In this document: positions 11,939 through 26,900 of the stretch, in pieces
Position numbering within the stretch: position 1 is the first letter of the stretch
Layout of the letters: each line of letters starts with the position of its first letter
NCBI RefSeq assembly: GCF_000237925.1
Contig: NC_031497.1
Coordinates: 5,201,295 to 5,265,294 of the forward strand
From: Schistosoma mansoni
Lineage: Eukaryota > Platyhelminthes > Trematoda > Strigeidida > Schistosomatidae
Length of the DNA stretch: 64,000 nt
Direction: 5' to 3'
Translations under genes and position numbers: made by a program
The notes under the pieces: generated by a model
What the model was told of the DNA's origin: nothing
Database searches by the model: none
Seen by the model: the letters and a program-made list of their open reading frames with translations, nothing else

Positions 11939-14900
11939 GTAAGTTGTACTTAATTATTATTATTATTTAAAGTAATTAGTCTTTTTGATAAATTTCGGTG
12001 GTGTAATAAGAAGACGAAGACTATCAGAACTATGTGATATATTAGCGCAATACATTTCGAACAATCTGATCACACATATACTTGTTAAGAACATTTATAT
12101 ATAAAAATAGGTCAACTAGACTAGAAATGGGGGTTAAGAGGAGACAAACATAACAAAGAAAATAATATGAAAAACAATTTGAAACCTAATCGCTCTGGAT
12201 AATAAGCATATATTACCAGGGTAGGTTTAAGGTAAGAACAAACTGTTTTTGAATACACAAAGGGGGTTTGAATTTTCGTATGGCTAAGGTTTCAATAAAC
12301 CTTAGTACATGCCCATTTACACTTTTATACAACACCACAAAAGCCGAGTTAAAATCAATCTTATGGTCTGTTTCGATTATATGTTTGGCAATAGAGGATG
12401 ATAAATGTTTATCCTCTACTCTTATCGGGTTTCTGTAACCATTTTGATACATGTTCACACACCCTAATTTTCAGATCACGATTGCTCCTCCCTATGTATT
12501 GTTCGAAATGTATTGCGCTAATATATCACATAGTTCTGATAATCTTCGTCTTCTTATTACACTATCGAAATTATTATTATTATTTTTCTTTTCTTTTATT
12601 AGTTTGAATGTTTAAACAAAAAAGTTAAAATTATTTTTTATATTTGATGATATTTAGTCATTTGACTTTCATGAATCTGGAATACATCCAACGATAACAG
12701 CAACAACAAAAAAAACTGTTCACATCACAATGACAGTGTTAATGATGATGATGATAATAATAATGATCCATCTGATGATGTAACACAGTGAAATGAAAAC
12801 ATTTAAACAAATAAAGATCGAATAACTACGAAATGACCCTACCTACCTCATTCTTACCTGTCGATCATCATGATACTACTATAGTTACCAACGATCATAA
12901 AATTATGAAATCTTTAAGTGATTATTATATAAATGAAAATAAACAAAAACTTCATTCAAATTTACAAACAAATTTCAGTGAATTCACTTGTTTATCACAA
13001 ATAATTAAACAAACTAATCCATTAACTCATAATTCTAATCAAAATACTAAAATATTTACATCAAATAAAGGTAATCTGATATTATCCCAACATGAAAACC
13101 AACAAATAATACAATCTCCTCAATATAATTATATGCCAAGAGTGAATAAAATGCCTAGAGATTTAAGAAGTGTAAGCATTTTAAGTAAAAAGTAGTATTG
13201 AAAGTAAATGAAATTACATTTTAAAATATATAATCTAATAGTTTGATATGATCATCTTTGTGTTATAAATCTATTGATCAAATGATATTGTTGTTGAAAG
13301 TATAAAAATCTAAGTATGAGACCATATTTTGACTAATATGTCCTGAGTTCGAATCGTGTGAGGTGGGATCGTATATGCGCACCGTTGAGGAGTCCTACAA
13401 TAAGACGAGTTGGCCGTCCAATGCATCTACGTTTTCCATGGTGACCTAGATTCAATTGACTAATGATTTCAACTATATAAAATTATTAAAATCTCCATAA
13501 AAACCCCTTCTTATATTCATCAACATATGCTTACTAGTGACTGACTTCAAGAGATATTTCCTAGAGTTCTAGTGAGAAGCAGTGTTCAGTGGAGTTCAAC
13601 CACGTCTGTTGTGAGATAGTAACTCACTGAAGACAATGGTGAACGGTCGCTCAATTTCGTGGATTGGTTGAAGTTAGACATTAACACCATTGGATGCTGG
13701 CTCAGTGGTCTAGTGGTTAAGCTCTCGCGCGCGAGACTGATAGGTACTGGGTTGGAATCTCGCGAGACAGGATCGTGTATGCGCACTGTCGAGAAGTTTC
13801 ACAATAGGACGAGTCGGCTGTCTAGTGCTTCTAGGTTTTCCATGATGGTCTAGCTTCAATTGACTCATGTTTTCAACCATAAAATTACTTAAATCTCCAC
13901 ATAAAACGTCTTCTAATTTTGATAATCGTTATAGAGCTTATACTTCAAAATAAAATTGGAAAGGGTTATTATTACTAGACATTGAATCAACAAAATTCTT
14001 TTAAACATACTTCAAGTTATTCCAAACTTAAAGTATACAGTAGTATCCTTTTTCTATAGAGGAGGCAAATTTTTACTAATTCAGTATTTTCCTGTTAAAG
14101 AACTGTAATAATAATTTATTTGTATCGATTGCTTCAATTTTCCAATTAATGTTTATGACTTGAGTTGATCAATTCCTCTTGAAACATATACATCCTGTGC
14201 GGATTGTCTTGACATTGTCATCAAGGTGCAAATGTTTCAAATGGAGATGGATGATGGTTATTAGTGGAATCCAAAACGCAGGTTTAGTCTTATTTTGAGA
14301 CTAATCAGCTGGATGCACCTGGTAAATTGAATTCCTAAACATCAATATGAAAATTCAGACGACCAATGCAAACGAATTAAAATTCACTTCATTCCCCATA
14401 CAGTGGTTATTTGGACTTGATAATGAAGGAAATAATGATTTGACATTTTAAATGAAAGACTCTAAGTTCAGGACCTGGAGTAAACACCAACACTAGGTTG
14501 AAGGTAATTCCATCTGACAAGTCCAAAATAGAGTGCAACCTTCCTCCTGGATTCTATTGCTAGCCATCACCTATCTCTACCTAAAATGTATTAATATTGT
14601 TTCAAATATCTAGGTGAAAGCATTCATTTGCATAAATTATTAACTTTTTTAGTTTATTTAATTAAAATTATGTCTAAAGAATAAATATCTCTAGGAAAGC
14701 ATATCTACCGGTATACAACTGGTTTGGAAATCATCTGATTTATGGACATCAATCGATTGTTGTAAAGTTAATAAATATTTCAAAAGATCAAGTTGACTAA
14801 TATGTTAATTAGTAATGCTTACATTTGATAGTATGGACTTAACAACAGAGAATAATTTTGTACATTATTATCTAATTCGACTTAAATAACAATACTAATA

Positions 14901-17900
14901 CGTTGTCTACATTTAAGAGTTAGCATTTTTTTTACATCTATTTGAAGGGGTTTCGTGAAGACTGGTTTAATCTGTAGGTTGCAGTAGTCACATTTGGGGT
15001 ACAATTGATAGCTGTAACTTACAGGTGTTGAACCATTCAGATGTTGTTACCCGAAACCCAACTAATCAATGAACTCAGGTTTTTCAGGTTTTGTTCGCCC
15101 GCTACTAGTTTATTTCAAGATTTTCTTGAAGTTACAGTGAGAAGAAGTGACTAATAGAGTTAAGGCAATTTGAGTGGGAAACAGGTATTAACGATAAGAC
15201 TGGATGGAAGACACAGCATATCATAAACAGGTTGAAGTTGAATTCAAACGATAAAATACTGACCCAATGGTTCTACTCATCAGATTTGGAGGTCTTGAGT
15301 GCGATCGCTGTTGAAATCGTGGGTATGTATGGTCAAGTAGTAGCATATTAGGACAGAAAACTTGTCTAGTACTACCTGAGTTCTAATTGTACCACAAGGA
15401 GAATGAATTCGTGATGAATTCGGTGTTCTTGTTGTTGTGATAACGAGGTATGGCAACTTCGACCGATTCATATCTGTGCCTGATCCTACGTTGTAGCTGA
15501 CTGACTGACTGAAAGTCATGAAATTGGCTACTCAACAGTGATTTATTTTTGTTGGTATCTCAGTCTTACAGAGGGTTAGTAACAGCTTAAATAGCTCAGT
15601 GATAACGTCCCTTACTGTGACATGTTGACGTAAGTTTAAATTCTACACAAAATATCAATTTCTTAGAGACTTGATATATAAGCCCCAAATTCTACGAACT
15701 TCAATATAATGATCATAGACGCCTTAAGTTTACAGATAAAAAAACGCTTAACTAAGTTTCATTGAAATTTATCCTCTAGAAAATATCTCTAACACTGTAA
15801 TCTTAACCGGAACTGTACAAAATCATCATTAAATATGCTTTTGTCAATTGATCCCATCAACCGTGTAAAAAGTGCATAATTATTGTATTAAACAAAGAAA
15901 TTTGAAGTTTTCTTCTCCAGAGTAAGAGTGATCCTGAAAGAACTTTTTCGCTATTTAAAAAGTATTCGTTTCATGTGTATACTAACTAGTTAACTATTTG
16001 TTTCTTGTATTTTGACAAATTAATTCCTCTGTAACTTTTAACAAAATATTGAACAGAATAGGTCCTGGGTTCGAATCTCGCGAGGCGGCATCGTGGATGT
16101 GCACTGCTGAGGAGTTTCACAATAGGACGAGTTGACCGTCCAGTGTTTCCAGGTTTTCCTTGGTGGTCTAGCTTCAATTGACTCATGCTTTCAACTATGC
16201 AAATGAACAGAATATGTAAATTTTGAGAATCTAAATAGTTTACACTAAATTAACATATTAATCAAGAAAAGAGATTATGAGTTATAACATGAACTATACA
16301 TTATCATTCCTTTTATCACTAATAATATATAAAGGAAAACAAAGTTGATTAAGATTAACACAGAAAAGTTGATCAGTTAATTAACTCTTCTAACATTCTG
16401 AATAAGTTCTGATAACACGTGGTATATTATTATTAGCTTTATTCAATATTATGTTTTTGGTACAATAAAGAATTCTCAGCACAAAGCATTTCAACAGGTT
16501 TCCGTTTCTTACATCTTCGTCGATCCTGATGATAAATATTGAATGATCACGAGTTAGAAGTTAGCAGTTCAATAAATCAACACCTAAATAATGTACGCTT
16601 GTTTCTCTGCATACTGTCAGCAACCACGATATCTCTGATTGGGCCTTTTGTAACCTTTATAGCGGAAGGTTGTACATCTTTCAGAAACGTACCTGAATAG
16701 GTTGCGCGAATAATGGCCATAATGATGTATTAAAATAGACGAAATTAGATAATTTTATATAGTTGAGATCATGAGTCATTTGAAGCTAGACCACCATGGA
16801 AAACCTGGAAGCACTGAACGGCCGTTTCGTCCTATCGTGGGACTCAGTAAAACAACCCTATATATTAAACGAAACACATTATTGTGTAGAATAAGAATTC
16901 CAGTCATAAAATAAGTTTTATATAAATTATGTAAGTATCAGGTAAGAAAAAAAGAACTTCCAGGTTTTCCATGGTGGTCTAGCTTCATTCGACTCGTGAT
17001 CTCAGCTATATAAAATTACTAAAATCTACACAAAACCCCTTCTGAAAATTAGATAACTTGTTAAAATATCTAGATGAGAGGAACAGGTAGCCTAGATGTT
17101 TAAGCAGGCAGCTAAATTAAAAGAAAGCTAGACCATAATCCATCAGTATAGATTTCTTTTTTTCTTACCTGATACTTACATAATTTATATAAAACTTATT
17201 TTATGACTGGAATTCTTATTCTACACAATAATGTGTTTCGTTTAATATATAGGGTTGTTTTACTGTATTATTACAGTTAAATATATAACATATTTATTAT
17301 TGAATACCTATCGTGCATCATGTTTTATTGACATACCTAATGTAGTGATTAGTTTTTTTTTTGAAAAAATGAAAGAAAAATTCTGTATAATCACCAGGTG
17401 TTGAAATTCCTTTTATGAAATAAAGTGTTATGGGTGTGGTTATAAAGTTGTATGCAAATTATATGTCCTTAATTGTAATAAAGTACATTGATGTATTTCT
17501 TTTCCATCATTTGACTGGTATACTTCATGTTATCTACTGCAATGAATTGTACTATCTGTAAAGAAGAAACAAAGTATGCAGATCAGTAATTTAATTATAA
17601 GTATTAGTTATGTGCTGTATGCTATTGATGTCGACAGATAGATATAAGTAGTATGTATCATCAGTCGAAAGTGAAATGCCTGGAGGCAGAAGGTTGAGAA
17701 GATTGAAGAGAAGAGAACGAAAACAGAGAGTGATTGACATAGAAATGAAGGAACAATGAAGTTTGAGACAATTCATAGACATTTTGCAAATGAAGTTTTT
17801 ACAGTATAGTTCTCAGATTTTACTGAGAAATTCTCTAATTGTCGTATTCATATGCATTCAACTGTCCCCATTTGTGTTCTCCTTCACTACAGTTATAAGA

Positions 17901-20900
17901 ATTCGACCTACCGACTTGAAAAATTAAATTAATCATTGTCAATTACTACCAATTCAATACTTTTGAGTTTATCTACTGACCGAACAATTAAAATAATAGA
18001 AATTTCATCGTATATTTTAATGTTGTTTTCATCAGTGAAACTTTCTTCACAAAAAATGTTTAAATTAACTTACTACTGACCAGATATTTGGGTATTAACT
18101 ATACTTTAACTATGAAGGGTAATAATAATACCCAGTTGGACATTGTTTGAAAAAGGGAATTAGTGGATAAACGTCGAAAGCCTTAACCACTGAGTCACCT
18201 CTCCCCTTTTGTAAGCATTGTATTCGTCTAGGCCTTGTATTCCTTTTTGTATCAACCCATGTTACTTCCCAATAGTTATTTTAAAAAGAAATAATAGAAT
18301 GACCAATTTCTTTTATAGTCATAAGTATTAAGACATGTGATATTTAAATATAATGTGTTTTGTACATGAATTACTTTAGAAATGTAATTATATAGAACAA
18401 TAAATTCAACCAGTAATTATGACGATAGAAAACCAGTAGTGTGTTGAGCGAAGATTGAAATAGTGCCTGTACAAAATATGAAAATTATGCAATAAATACG
18501 TCATTTGCATATCTTCCTTCATTTGTCCTCTAAATACTCCATCAATCTTGTTATTATTCTGAATGCTCTCTGTTTTCCTTCCTCTTCTCTTGATTTTAAT
18601 CTATCGCTGGTAAGCATTACTATTCCGCTACATACTACTTATATCTGTCCACACAAATAGCGCATATCACAATAGTGCAATAAATGACGAAATGTGACAA
18701 AAAATAGAAAACAATTAAATTGTCTATCGTAAAGCTTCAGTAGTCTATTAGAATAGGTAGTTTACTATAGCATGTATCGCTATCAAACTTTCATTGAAGA
18801 ACACAAGAGTTAATACAGTAAAAAGTTACTATATAGAATCAATAGCCATAAATTATGAATCGTTTATGCCAACAGTCTCTTTCTTATCATTTCTGGAAAG
18901 GCTGATATAAAATATTTATTTCATGCTAAATAAAAAGCAGTGTTGTCACTACTTCATAACTAAAGTCACTGTTTTATTATAAGCAGCGATGGATGATGAC
19001 TAGCAGTGGAATCCAAGATGCGTGTTTCGCCCTATTTGAGACTCTTCAGTTGGATTGAATTTTTGTTGTCTTTATTAATGATAAAAGAAAATTTTTGCTT
19101 TCTTAGATATTAAATTGCTAATTAAACCATTATTATTACAATCAGAAGGGGTTTTCTGTGGAGATTTTAGTAATTTTATAGTTGAAATCATGAGTAATTG
19201 AAGCTAGACCACCAATGGAAAACCTGGAAGCATTGGACGGCCGTTTCGTTACTAAAATCCCCACACAAAACCCCTTCTGATAATAATCATATGCTAACTA
19301 GTGACTGGCTTCAAGAGATATTTCCTGGAGTTCTAGTGAGAAGCAGTGACCTGTGGAGTTCAATCAAGTCTATTGTGAGATATCAACTCACTGAAGACAA
19401 TAGTGGACGGTTGCTCATTATCATTATAATTATACTAATAATCATATAAACTAAGAAAGACAATAAAACGTAGAAATTCGGCTTATATTTGTGATGAGTG
19501 GGGACTAATTAAGTATTGATTTGTATTTTGGAAAATCTTGAAACATTTCTTTCCAGAATATGCTCTACATATCACATGACTATGCTGTTAACAAGAATTA
19601 AGCATTGTCTTATGTAATATATTATATTGCATGCATAGAAAAAGTATTTAAATATCCTTAATTAAGAAACATTTCTAGTCCTTATGACTACAATGTACAT
19701 AGAATTTCAAAAAACACGGGACATAAAACGTAATAATATAATCATATTAAACATAATATGTAAATATATACAAATGAAGCTCCAAAGTATTTCCTTACAG
19801 TTAGTTCCTCATCATAACTCTGTACTAATGTATAAAAGTATTGCCTTCCATAATATATGAAGTCCAATATCATGTTTATTTGTGTGCTTTAACTGAAAGG
19901 TTAATATTCCTAACTTCAGTTAATTCACAAATAAAGCGTGATGATCATAAAATCTCATTTGTAAATATCTAGTTTATTCTGAATATAAACAAAATCTACT
20001 AGTCATTAGTTTTTGATAGGAACTAAAAAAAATCCATCTGGAAATTACTTATTAAATATATGTTACGGATGCCTAGATACGGCCAAACTCGAAGCGTTAT
20101 GTTTGGCGATGTAGGAATAGGTTGGAAGAAAGCTAGAGATGACCAAACAGAGAAGTGGGATTATTTTATGAAATCATTATCTGTTGGTTTGGGCCTTGTT
20201 ATTAGATGCAGACAACATGGTTGGCATCCGCTCAATTATCTCAATCAACAGAGATGTTGAATGACATGACTTGAAATCGGTTGCGTTGGCCCAGATACAT
20301 TCGCTCTTTATCTTGAAATGTATGTAAGTTTTACTCCGCAAATTCATTCTTTCTTTTCAAATCATATTGTCTATCCTTAGTCTTGTCTACTACTATTGAT
20401 ACTTTCACTTCTTTCACTATTCTGTTATTTGACACGATAATTTCATCTCACTGTGTTGATGTACTATACCAACTTGGACCGATGTATAAATATCCTCCGA
20501 ATTAAATTGTTTATGATTCATTAATTCTGCAAAATATTCACTTTCTTTCCAAATGACAAGTAGTCTCAGCAGTTATTCGATGCTCAAATTACGTAATCGA
20601 TTCTCAAGCTTACTGATTTGATTTAAAGGACACTGATTACATCTTGTTTTGACTTAATTATAATTCTTTAAACAATCAGTTATTATTTTTGAAGTTTGAT
20701 TTACTTTCATCAAGGTATAAACGTACTAAGTTCCATACCATTCTAGGTAGGCATTACACATTCATATTAGAATTATAGAATAAAGTATAACATACGTTTA
20801 TTTCAATCTGTTTGTCGTTAGTTGTGTGAATCATAGTACATCACAGTTTTTACAAATTTCACCTCTAAATAAATTGAAAACTGTGGATATCAAGCTCAAT

Positions 20901-23900
20901 TTCTTCGATAGGGTGTAATTGCACCTCTATGACATTTAAAAGAGAAATCTAGTTGATAAAGTATATTTGGTCAGAAGATTCGAATTCAAAAGAATATTTT
21001 TCGAAATAATATTTTTATTCTGAGTTTTATTTTCTTTATTTCAGCATCACAACTGTCTAAAACAGCTAATAAACTCAAATAGTCCACAGCCATTCGACAG
21101 TAGCCAAATCACGTCTCCTGAAGATACTCAATTTAGCGTATCAATGCCAACACACTCATCAAACATATCCGATTTTCCAGACAGTAAACTATTTCACAAT
21201 CATACAACTGATCATACAGATCTACCGGTTACAACAGATGGATCTTTTGAAGCATTTAAAATATTGAACAATCCTTTAGATAATAATTACACTCCAACTG
21301 AAGATCATAAGCAATATCGTTCATTACACGATACAATACAAGATGGGAAATTTCCATATACAAAAATGAATTCACAAACAATCCCTGATAATGCATCTAA
21401 TAATAGTATTCAACCTACAAATATTGAGAAGAATTACAATCAAGTCAATAGTACAATGAGTAAAAAACAAACATTAACGAATTTTGATGAATTTCCACCA
21501 ACTCCTGGTGGTTCATTCAGTCAACGTGGAAAAATAAGTGGTGCCAAACTTTCTTTTCATCATATTTCCTACGAAGTAAAAATTCAAAAGACACTATGTA
21601 GTAAACCAGTGATAAAGACAATACTTGATGATGTAAGGTGAGATAAAAAGAGTCAGTAAGACAAAATTTCACAGTTTACCGCTGATATATTATTTTTCTT
21701 ACAGTTTCCCATAGTGTATTATGGTTTATTATAATCTAAAGCTGTTTTTAAACAAAAGTTGGATAGCAGAGATGGTTGGTGGCTAGCAGTGGGATCTGGG
21801 ATGCGCATTTTGTCTTATTTGCAACTCGTCAGCTGGATGTACTTGCATTCCAGATTTGATGTTCACTCTGGATAGTAGATTTATGATTTAAAACATATGA
21901 AGTTATGCTCGTAAAAAATACTGATTTGATATGTGATTCAACTTTACCATTAAGAATGAATAGGTTTAGTATTTCATTTTCATATACTTAAATTAAGATT
22001 GATGCAATTTTATAATCATGCCCATATTGGATAAAAAGAGGCTAGTACACAAATGACTAACCACTAGTGCTATTTAGAGTGTGCTCTTGTCTGTTAACAA
22101 TTCTGTGTGACAATTATATGAAATGTGGACTGTTGACTTCAAGTAGTGATCCGAATTAAAAACAACAATGTGATCCTCAGACCGATTATTTGAAACTTGT
22201 GTTATAATGAGACGAATATCTAAAAGGTCAGAATTTTCGGGATTATTTTTCGGATTATTGCTATCCATATTTTTATTGTATAAACAGTAGATAACTGTGT
22301 GACTGCTTTCGGAGAATATATTAACCGTTGTTATATGTTTCACTTTCCCTTATTTGTTGTTAAATAATAATGAACTGTTTCCTCCACTCTCTATCACCTA
22401 GTGTGTCATTATGTTTAAATTATGATTCTTTATTTTTTTGTTATGTGATCAGTCATTTATAGTACATTAGTGTATGAGCTTCGAGTCATGAGTGGGAATA
22501 AGTCTAGTTCCTGTCTGCGTCGTCAGATTGATTAGTAGGAAAAAGGTGCTTGAGGGTCAGTGAGAGTTAAAATCCCGGTTGTTGTTTATTGATCATTATG
22601 TCAGTTGAAAAACAGATCGGCGATCCTACTGGGATATAGGTAAATTAATCGATAATGGGAGTCCTGATTGAGCGGTATAATGCATAATATCGATCATCAT
22701 CCTCAAGTCACAACAAATTGGTGATAACAAGAAATAAAGATATGCAATCTAAAAGCTTCAGTCAAAAACCACATGTTATACGAATCCAGCAGTTGTCGAT
22801 GGTGAATTCCATATTAGCTGAGCATAAAACAAATCTACTGATCTCACTGTCATTCGCTTGTTTTTCAAGTTACATTAATTGAAAAAAAACTAATTTCTGA
22901 TATACCGTACAGTTTTTAACTGATTTGATTGTTTTTCACAAATTTTCATGTCATTACTCACTTGATTGAATATATAACTTAGAGGACAAAATAGAATTTG
23001 AGGAAAGTTGGGTAAAATTGAAGTAAAGTTGTGACAATATGTCCCATCGATAATATCTAGCACTACTCTGATAACGAATTCAGTCAAAGGTGATGTTCTG
23101 GCGTAAACCATGACACATAATATGATAGTAACAAACATTTATAACGGAACGGATATTGTAGAAGCAGGAACTGGTTTTCTGAATTATTATTAACTATAAT
23201 TTTGCTGTACAACCATCAAATATTTAGATTACTATGTCTATATATTTTGCTTATCATAAGCCTTCAGTTAACTAATAAACTATTATCATACGATTGACTA
23301 CGTATGGCCAGTCTGTTGCTCACAGTCTCTCCTATTCGTAGACACTTTTACCATGTTTGTGCACGATTGTCGTATTTCATCTTATGTTATGGTCCGGCCC
23401 AGTTTGTCTGTATGTAAATCACATCTGTTTGAGATATTAACATAATAGAGGTTGGTTTTTACTTATGGACTCAAGTTAGGTTATAGAGAGTAGCTTGTCA
23501 ATAATAGAATAAGAGGTGCTTAGCCTTCGGGTCAAGGCCAGTAGTGCTGCTTGGGCGTATAATTATTCAAGTCAAAGACACTAAGGTATAGAGTAAATGA
23601 CAGAAACAATTAAGGTTAGAATTCTAATCGATTACTTGGCACGTGATATTGGTCAGCGGGCCTTGAAAAAAACACAAAAGTAGTTGTATTTTTTCGTTTC
23701 ATTTCATTTTTTCGTTTCAAAGACAATTGGAAGCGATTAGAATCTTCTAAGATAAACTTTATTGGGATTCAGTAAATTTATACAATACTCAAATAATACT
23801 TTTCGAAAGTTTGAATCCTCTTTTCAGCAAACACAAACACCAACATTGTTTTCGAATTCTTGAAATAGCACACATGGTTAAAAACTATAATATAACACAA

Positions 23901-26900
23901 CATTTTTACCTTAAGAAGGTGGTCCTTTTTACTGATGAAGATAGTTTCAGTTGGTTTATGAAAAAAAGTACCATTGGTATCATGTAGTAAACTATATATT
24001 TAATACCGATAACTTTACCATAGTATAAATAGGGAATGGTGAGCTATTAACTAGTCATCACTAAAATCTGTATTCCTTTGTATTATCTCTTGCAAGTACT
24101 TCCGTTTCAAGCATATTTCTATTGAAGATAACTGCATACACTTACTGCCACTGCCAAGGAGTATTTATGAGGTACAGCTTATTTTTAGGTGATAAACATC
24201 AAAATACCGTTCTGTAGGTACTTCTAATACAAAGTTGATTTGGTTCTAACGTACAAACTAGTGCTTTATAATGGTCTAATATATCTAAGAAATTATTCAA
24301 ACATACTTAAAGGAAATCTCAGAAACTATTTCAGTTCTGATAGATTCATCTCTTTCGTAAAATATCATGTGTTTCATTTGCCAACTACTGATATGGTTTA
24401 TTTGTTGCACTGGTATAATACATATTATATTGAATCAATATTTGACTTTACAACTTGGTCAATACTACTACTTTCCAATAGATAGTTAGTAGATTGATGG
24501 AAGTAGAGAATTTCGGCAAAAAGTATGGAGTACAAACAGATAGATATTAAGTATAGCAAATAATACCACGACCTATTTTCATTGTTAAAATTAAGGACAA
24601 TAATTTAAGACAATAAACTTGTGAGTTAGGGATATGTAACCAAATAAAATAATAAAATGTAATGGAAATAAGCTTATATTAATATATGGATTAAGGAAAA
24701 TATTAAGTTAAGAATAAGTTTATATGGCAGTTATAAATAATAATAAGGCTACACAAAAGTTACCCAAACGACAAGATTAATGTTAAATTACTAGGGAAGC
24801 AAGAATTATTAATCATAAAGAGAGTAAGAACAAATATTTGAGCAGAATGGAAAGAACTCATCATATTTCGTTTGGTTCTCATCAGTTGTTTACAATCTGT
24901 GTTATCTAAAAATCATAACTACAAAATGAGTTTAAATTATTTTTTTTCCACAAAACCCCTTCTGATTATAATCATATGCTCACTAGTGACTGACTTCAAG
25001 ATATATGTCCTGAAGTTCTAGTGAGAAGTAGTGACCAGTGGAGTTCTACCCAGTCTGTTATGAGATAACAACTCACTGAAGACAATTGGTGAACGGTTGC
25101 CCAAACTTCGTGGATTGGTTGAAGTTAGACATTGACACCGTTGGATGCCGGCTCAGTGGTCTAGTGGTTAAGTGCTCCGGCGCGAGACTGGTAGGTCCTG
25201 GGTTCGAATCTCGTGAGGTGGGATCGTGGATGCGCACTGCCGAGGAGTACCACGATAGGACGAAACGACCGTCCAGTGCTTCCGGGTTTTCCATCGTGGT
25301 CTAGCTTCAATTGACTCATGATTTCAACTATTTAAATTATTTACATGACAGATTTTAGTTAAAGGTTATTTTGAAGGTGTATCAATAATAGCATATCGAG
25401 GGTGTAAATAAGTATAATAGACTCAATAAAATATTGTAAATAAATACCTTATGTAAAAGAACATTCTACAACGCTGATAGTAACAAAGGTATAAAGAGAT
25501 AGAAACAAGTGGTTACATAATGCGTATATGCTGATAATAAGTAAGAATAAATTGAGTAAAGCTCAGTCAATCAAAATAAGATTACTAATCTAGAAGACAG
25601 TTGAAATGAGGAAACTCAATGATGTAATTAACTAAAAGAAGGAATTGAACAAAATTTTGTGATGTAATGAAGGAATATTTGTCACCAAGTCAAAGAAGAT
25701 TTAACAACTATTTATTTTTAACATATAAATCAGGTTTCTGACGCCTGATAGCAAAAGCTTCACTAAACTTCAGTAGACCGGAATTTGACCATTTTATAAT
25801 CGCGTTGATGGGTTGCAAGATATCGACCTGATGTCCCGTATCTATGAGATGTTTAGTAGTTGTGCTGTTCACTTAATACTGTAGTTTTCTTTTCCAATTG
25901 ATGTTTATCACTTTCTGAATTGAAATCTTTTATTAGGTAAGTTCAGTGAGGTGGCCGAGTGGTCTATATGAACTCCTACACAACCGCTACCACATGCGTC
26001 CAAGAAGTGGTGATAGTTCATGAATTCTTCCATTGTTAAACTTGATAAATTCAAGAGATGTAGACTTCTTATTGAAGACAGGCACAATAATTGTAATCTA
26101 TGTTTCAAAACTTTAGGTTTTGTTACTTTACACCGTTCTCAATGTCAGTAATGTATTTATTCATTATTTAACGTTAAATCTCAACGTTCAGTGACATTTT
26201 ATATTTCCATCTTTTAAATCCGTTCGTTTCTTTCGAAACATATATTCTGTTGGATTTCGACCACCATTGGTATTATCATTTCGACTACTTTTATTTTCAT
26301 CTTTTTGAATATGAAGTGTAGAAAACTGTGCAGATTCATTAATATGTCAGTCGTACATTGATTATGATTAACTGGCTTCCAGGTTGTCAGACGGTTGATG
26401 ATGAACACTGGAAATTTTATTTATTTATCGGCACCAGAACCTTTGCCTGAGCGAAAGTTGTCTAGTATTTCATATCAATGTTAGTCTCCCATAACAATAG
26501 AATATTTCTTAGTATATATGGGGTTTTTCTGGTGTTGTTTTCTTTTAGTGGAATTCTTAGACCCGGAATGAATGCCCTTATGGGACCAACTGGAAGTGGA
26601 AAATCTTCGTAAGTTTACAGAAAAGCTAATGAGATCTCATAAGTTTCCTGTTTATTTTATTCAATGGTTATTTAATGAGAAACAGGTATTTAGTTAATAT
26701 TGTATTATATTTTTATAATGGTTGTCTTTCGTAACACAGTCTGACTAATAATTATACCACACGAATAGAAGTAACCAAGAGCTAAAAATACCCTTGAAAA
26801 AATGCATTATCTAGTGTAAAACCGGTTCTACTAAACAGAACACTATGTTCGGTAACACAAATAAAAGTAGATAAATATCCGTCATATGTTCCCTTCAACT

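Noticed and set aside
11414-11953. Independent single-exon gene of 179 codons
   Set aside because: A strong donor lies 15 bases before the stop, and phase agrees with the ABCG exon at 21045.
12603-12832. Internal exon joining exon 1 to 12833
   Set aside because: Reading on from exon 1 in phase 0 meets TGA after 14 codons; it may be 5'UTR of the alternative transcript instead.
21144-21637. ATG at 21144 as the transporter start
   Set aside because: The frame is open upstream to a good acceptor with phase matching both first exons. It remains a possible minor start.
25160-25215. tRNA genes at the SINE heads
   Set aside because: A- and B-box-like sequences are present, but no cloverleaf with acceptor stem closes; they are tRNA-derived promoter heads.
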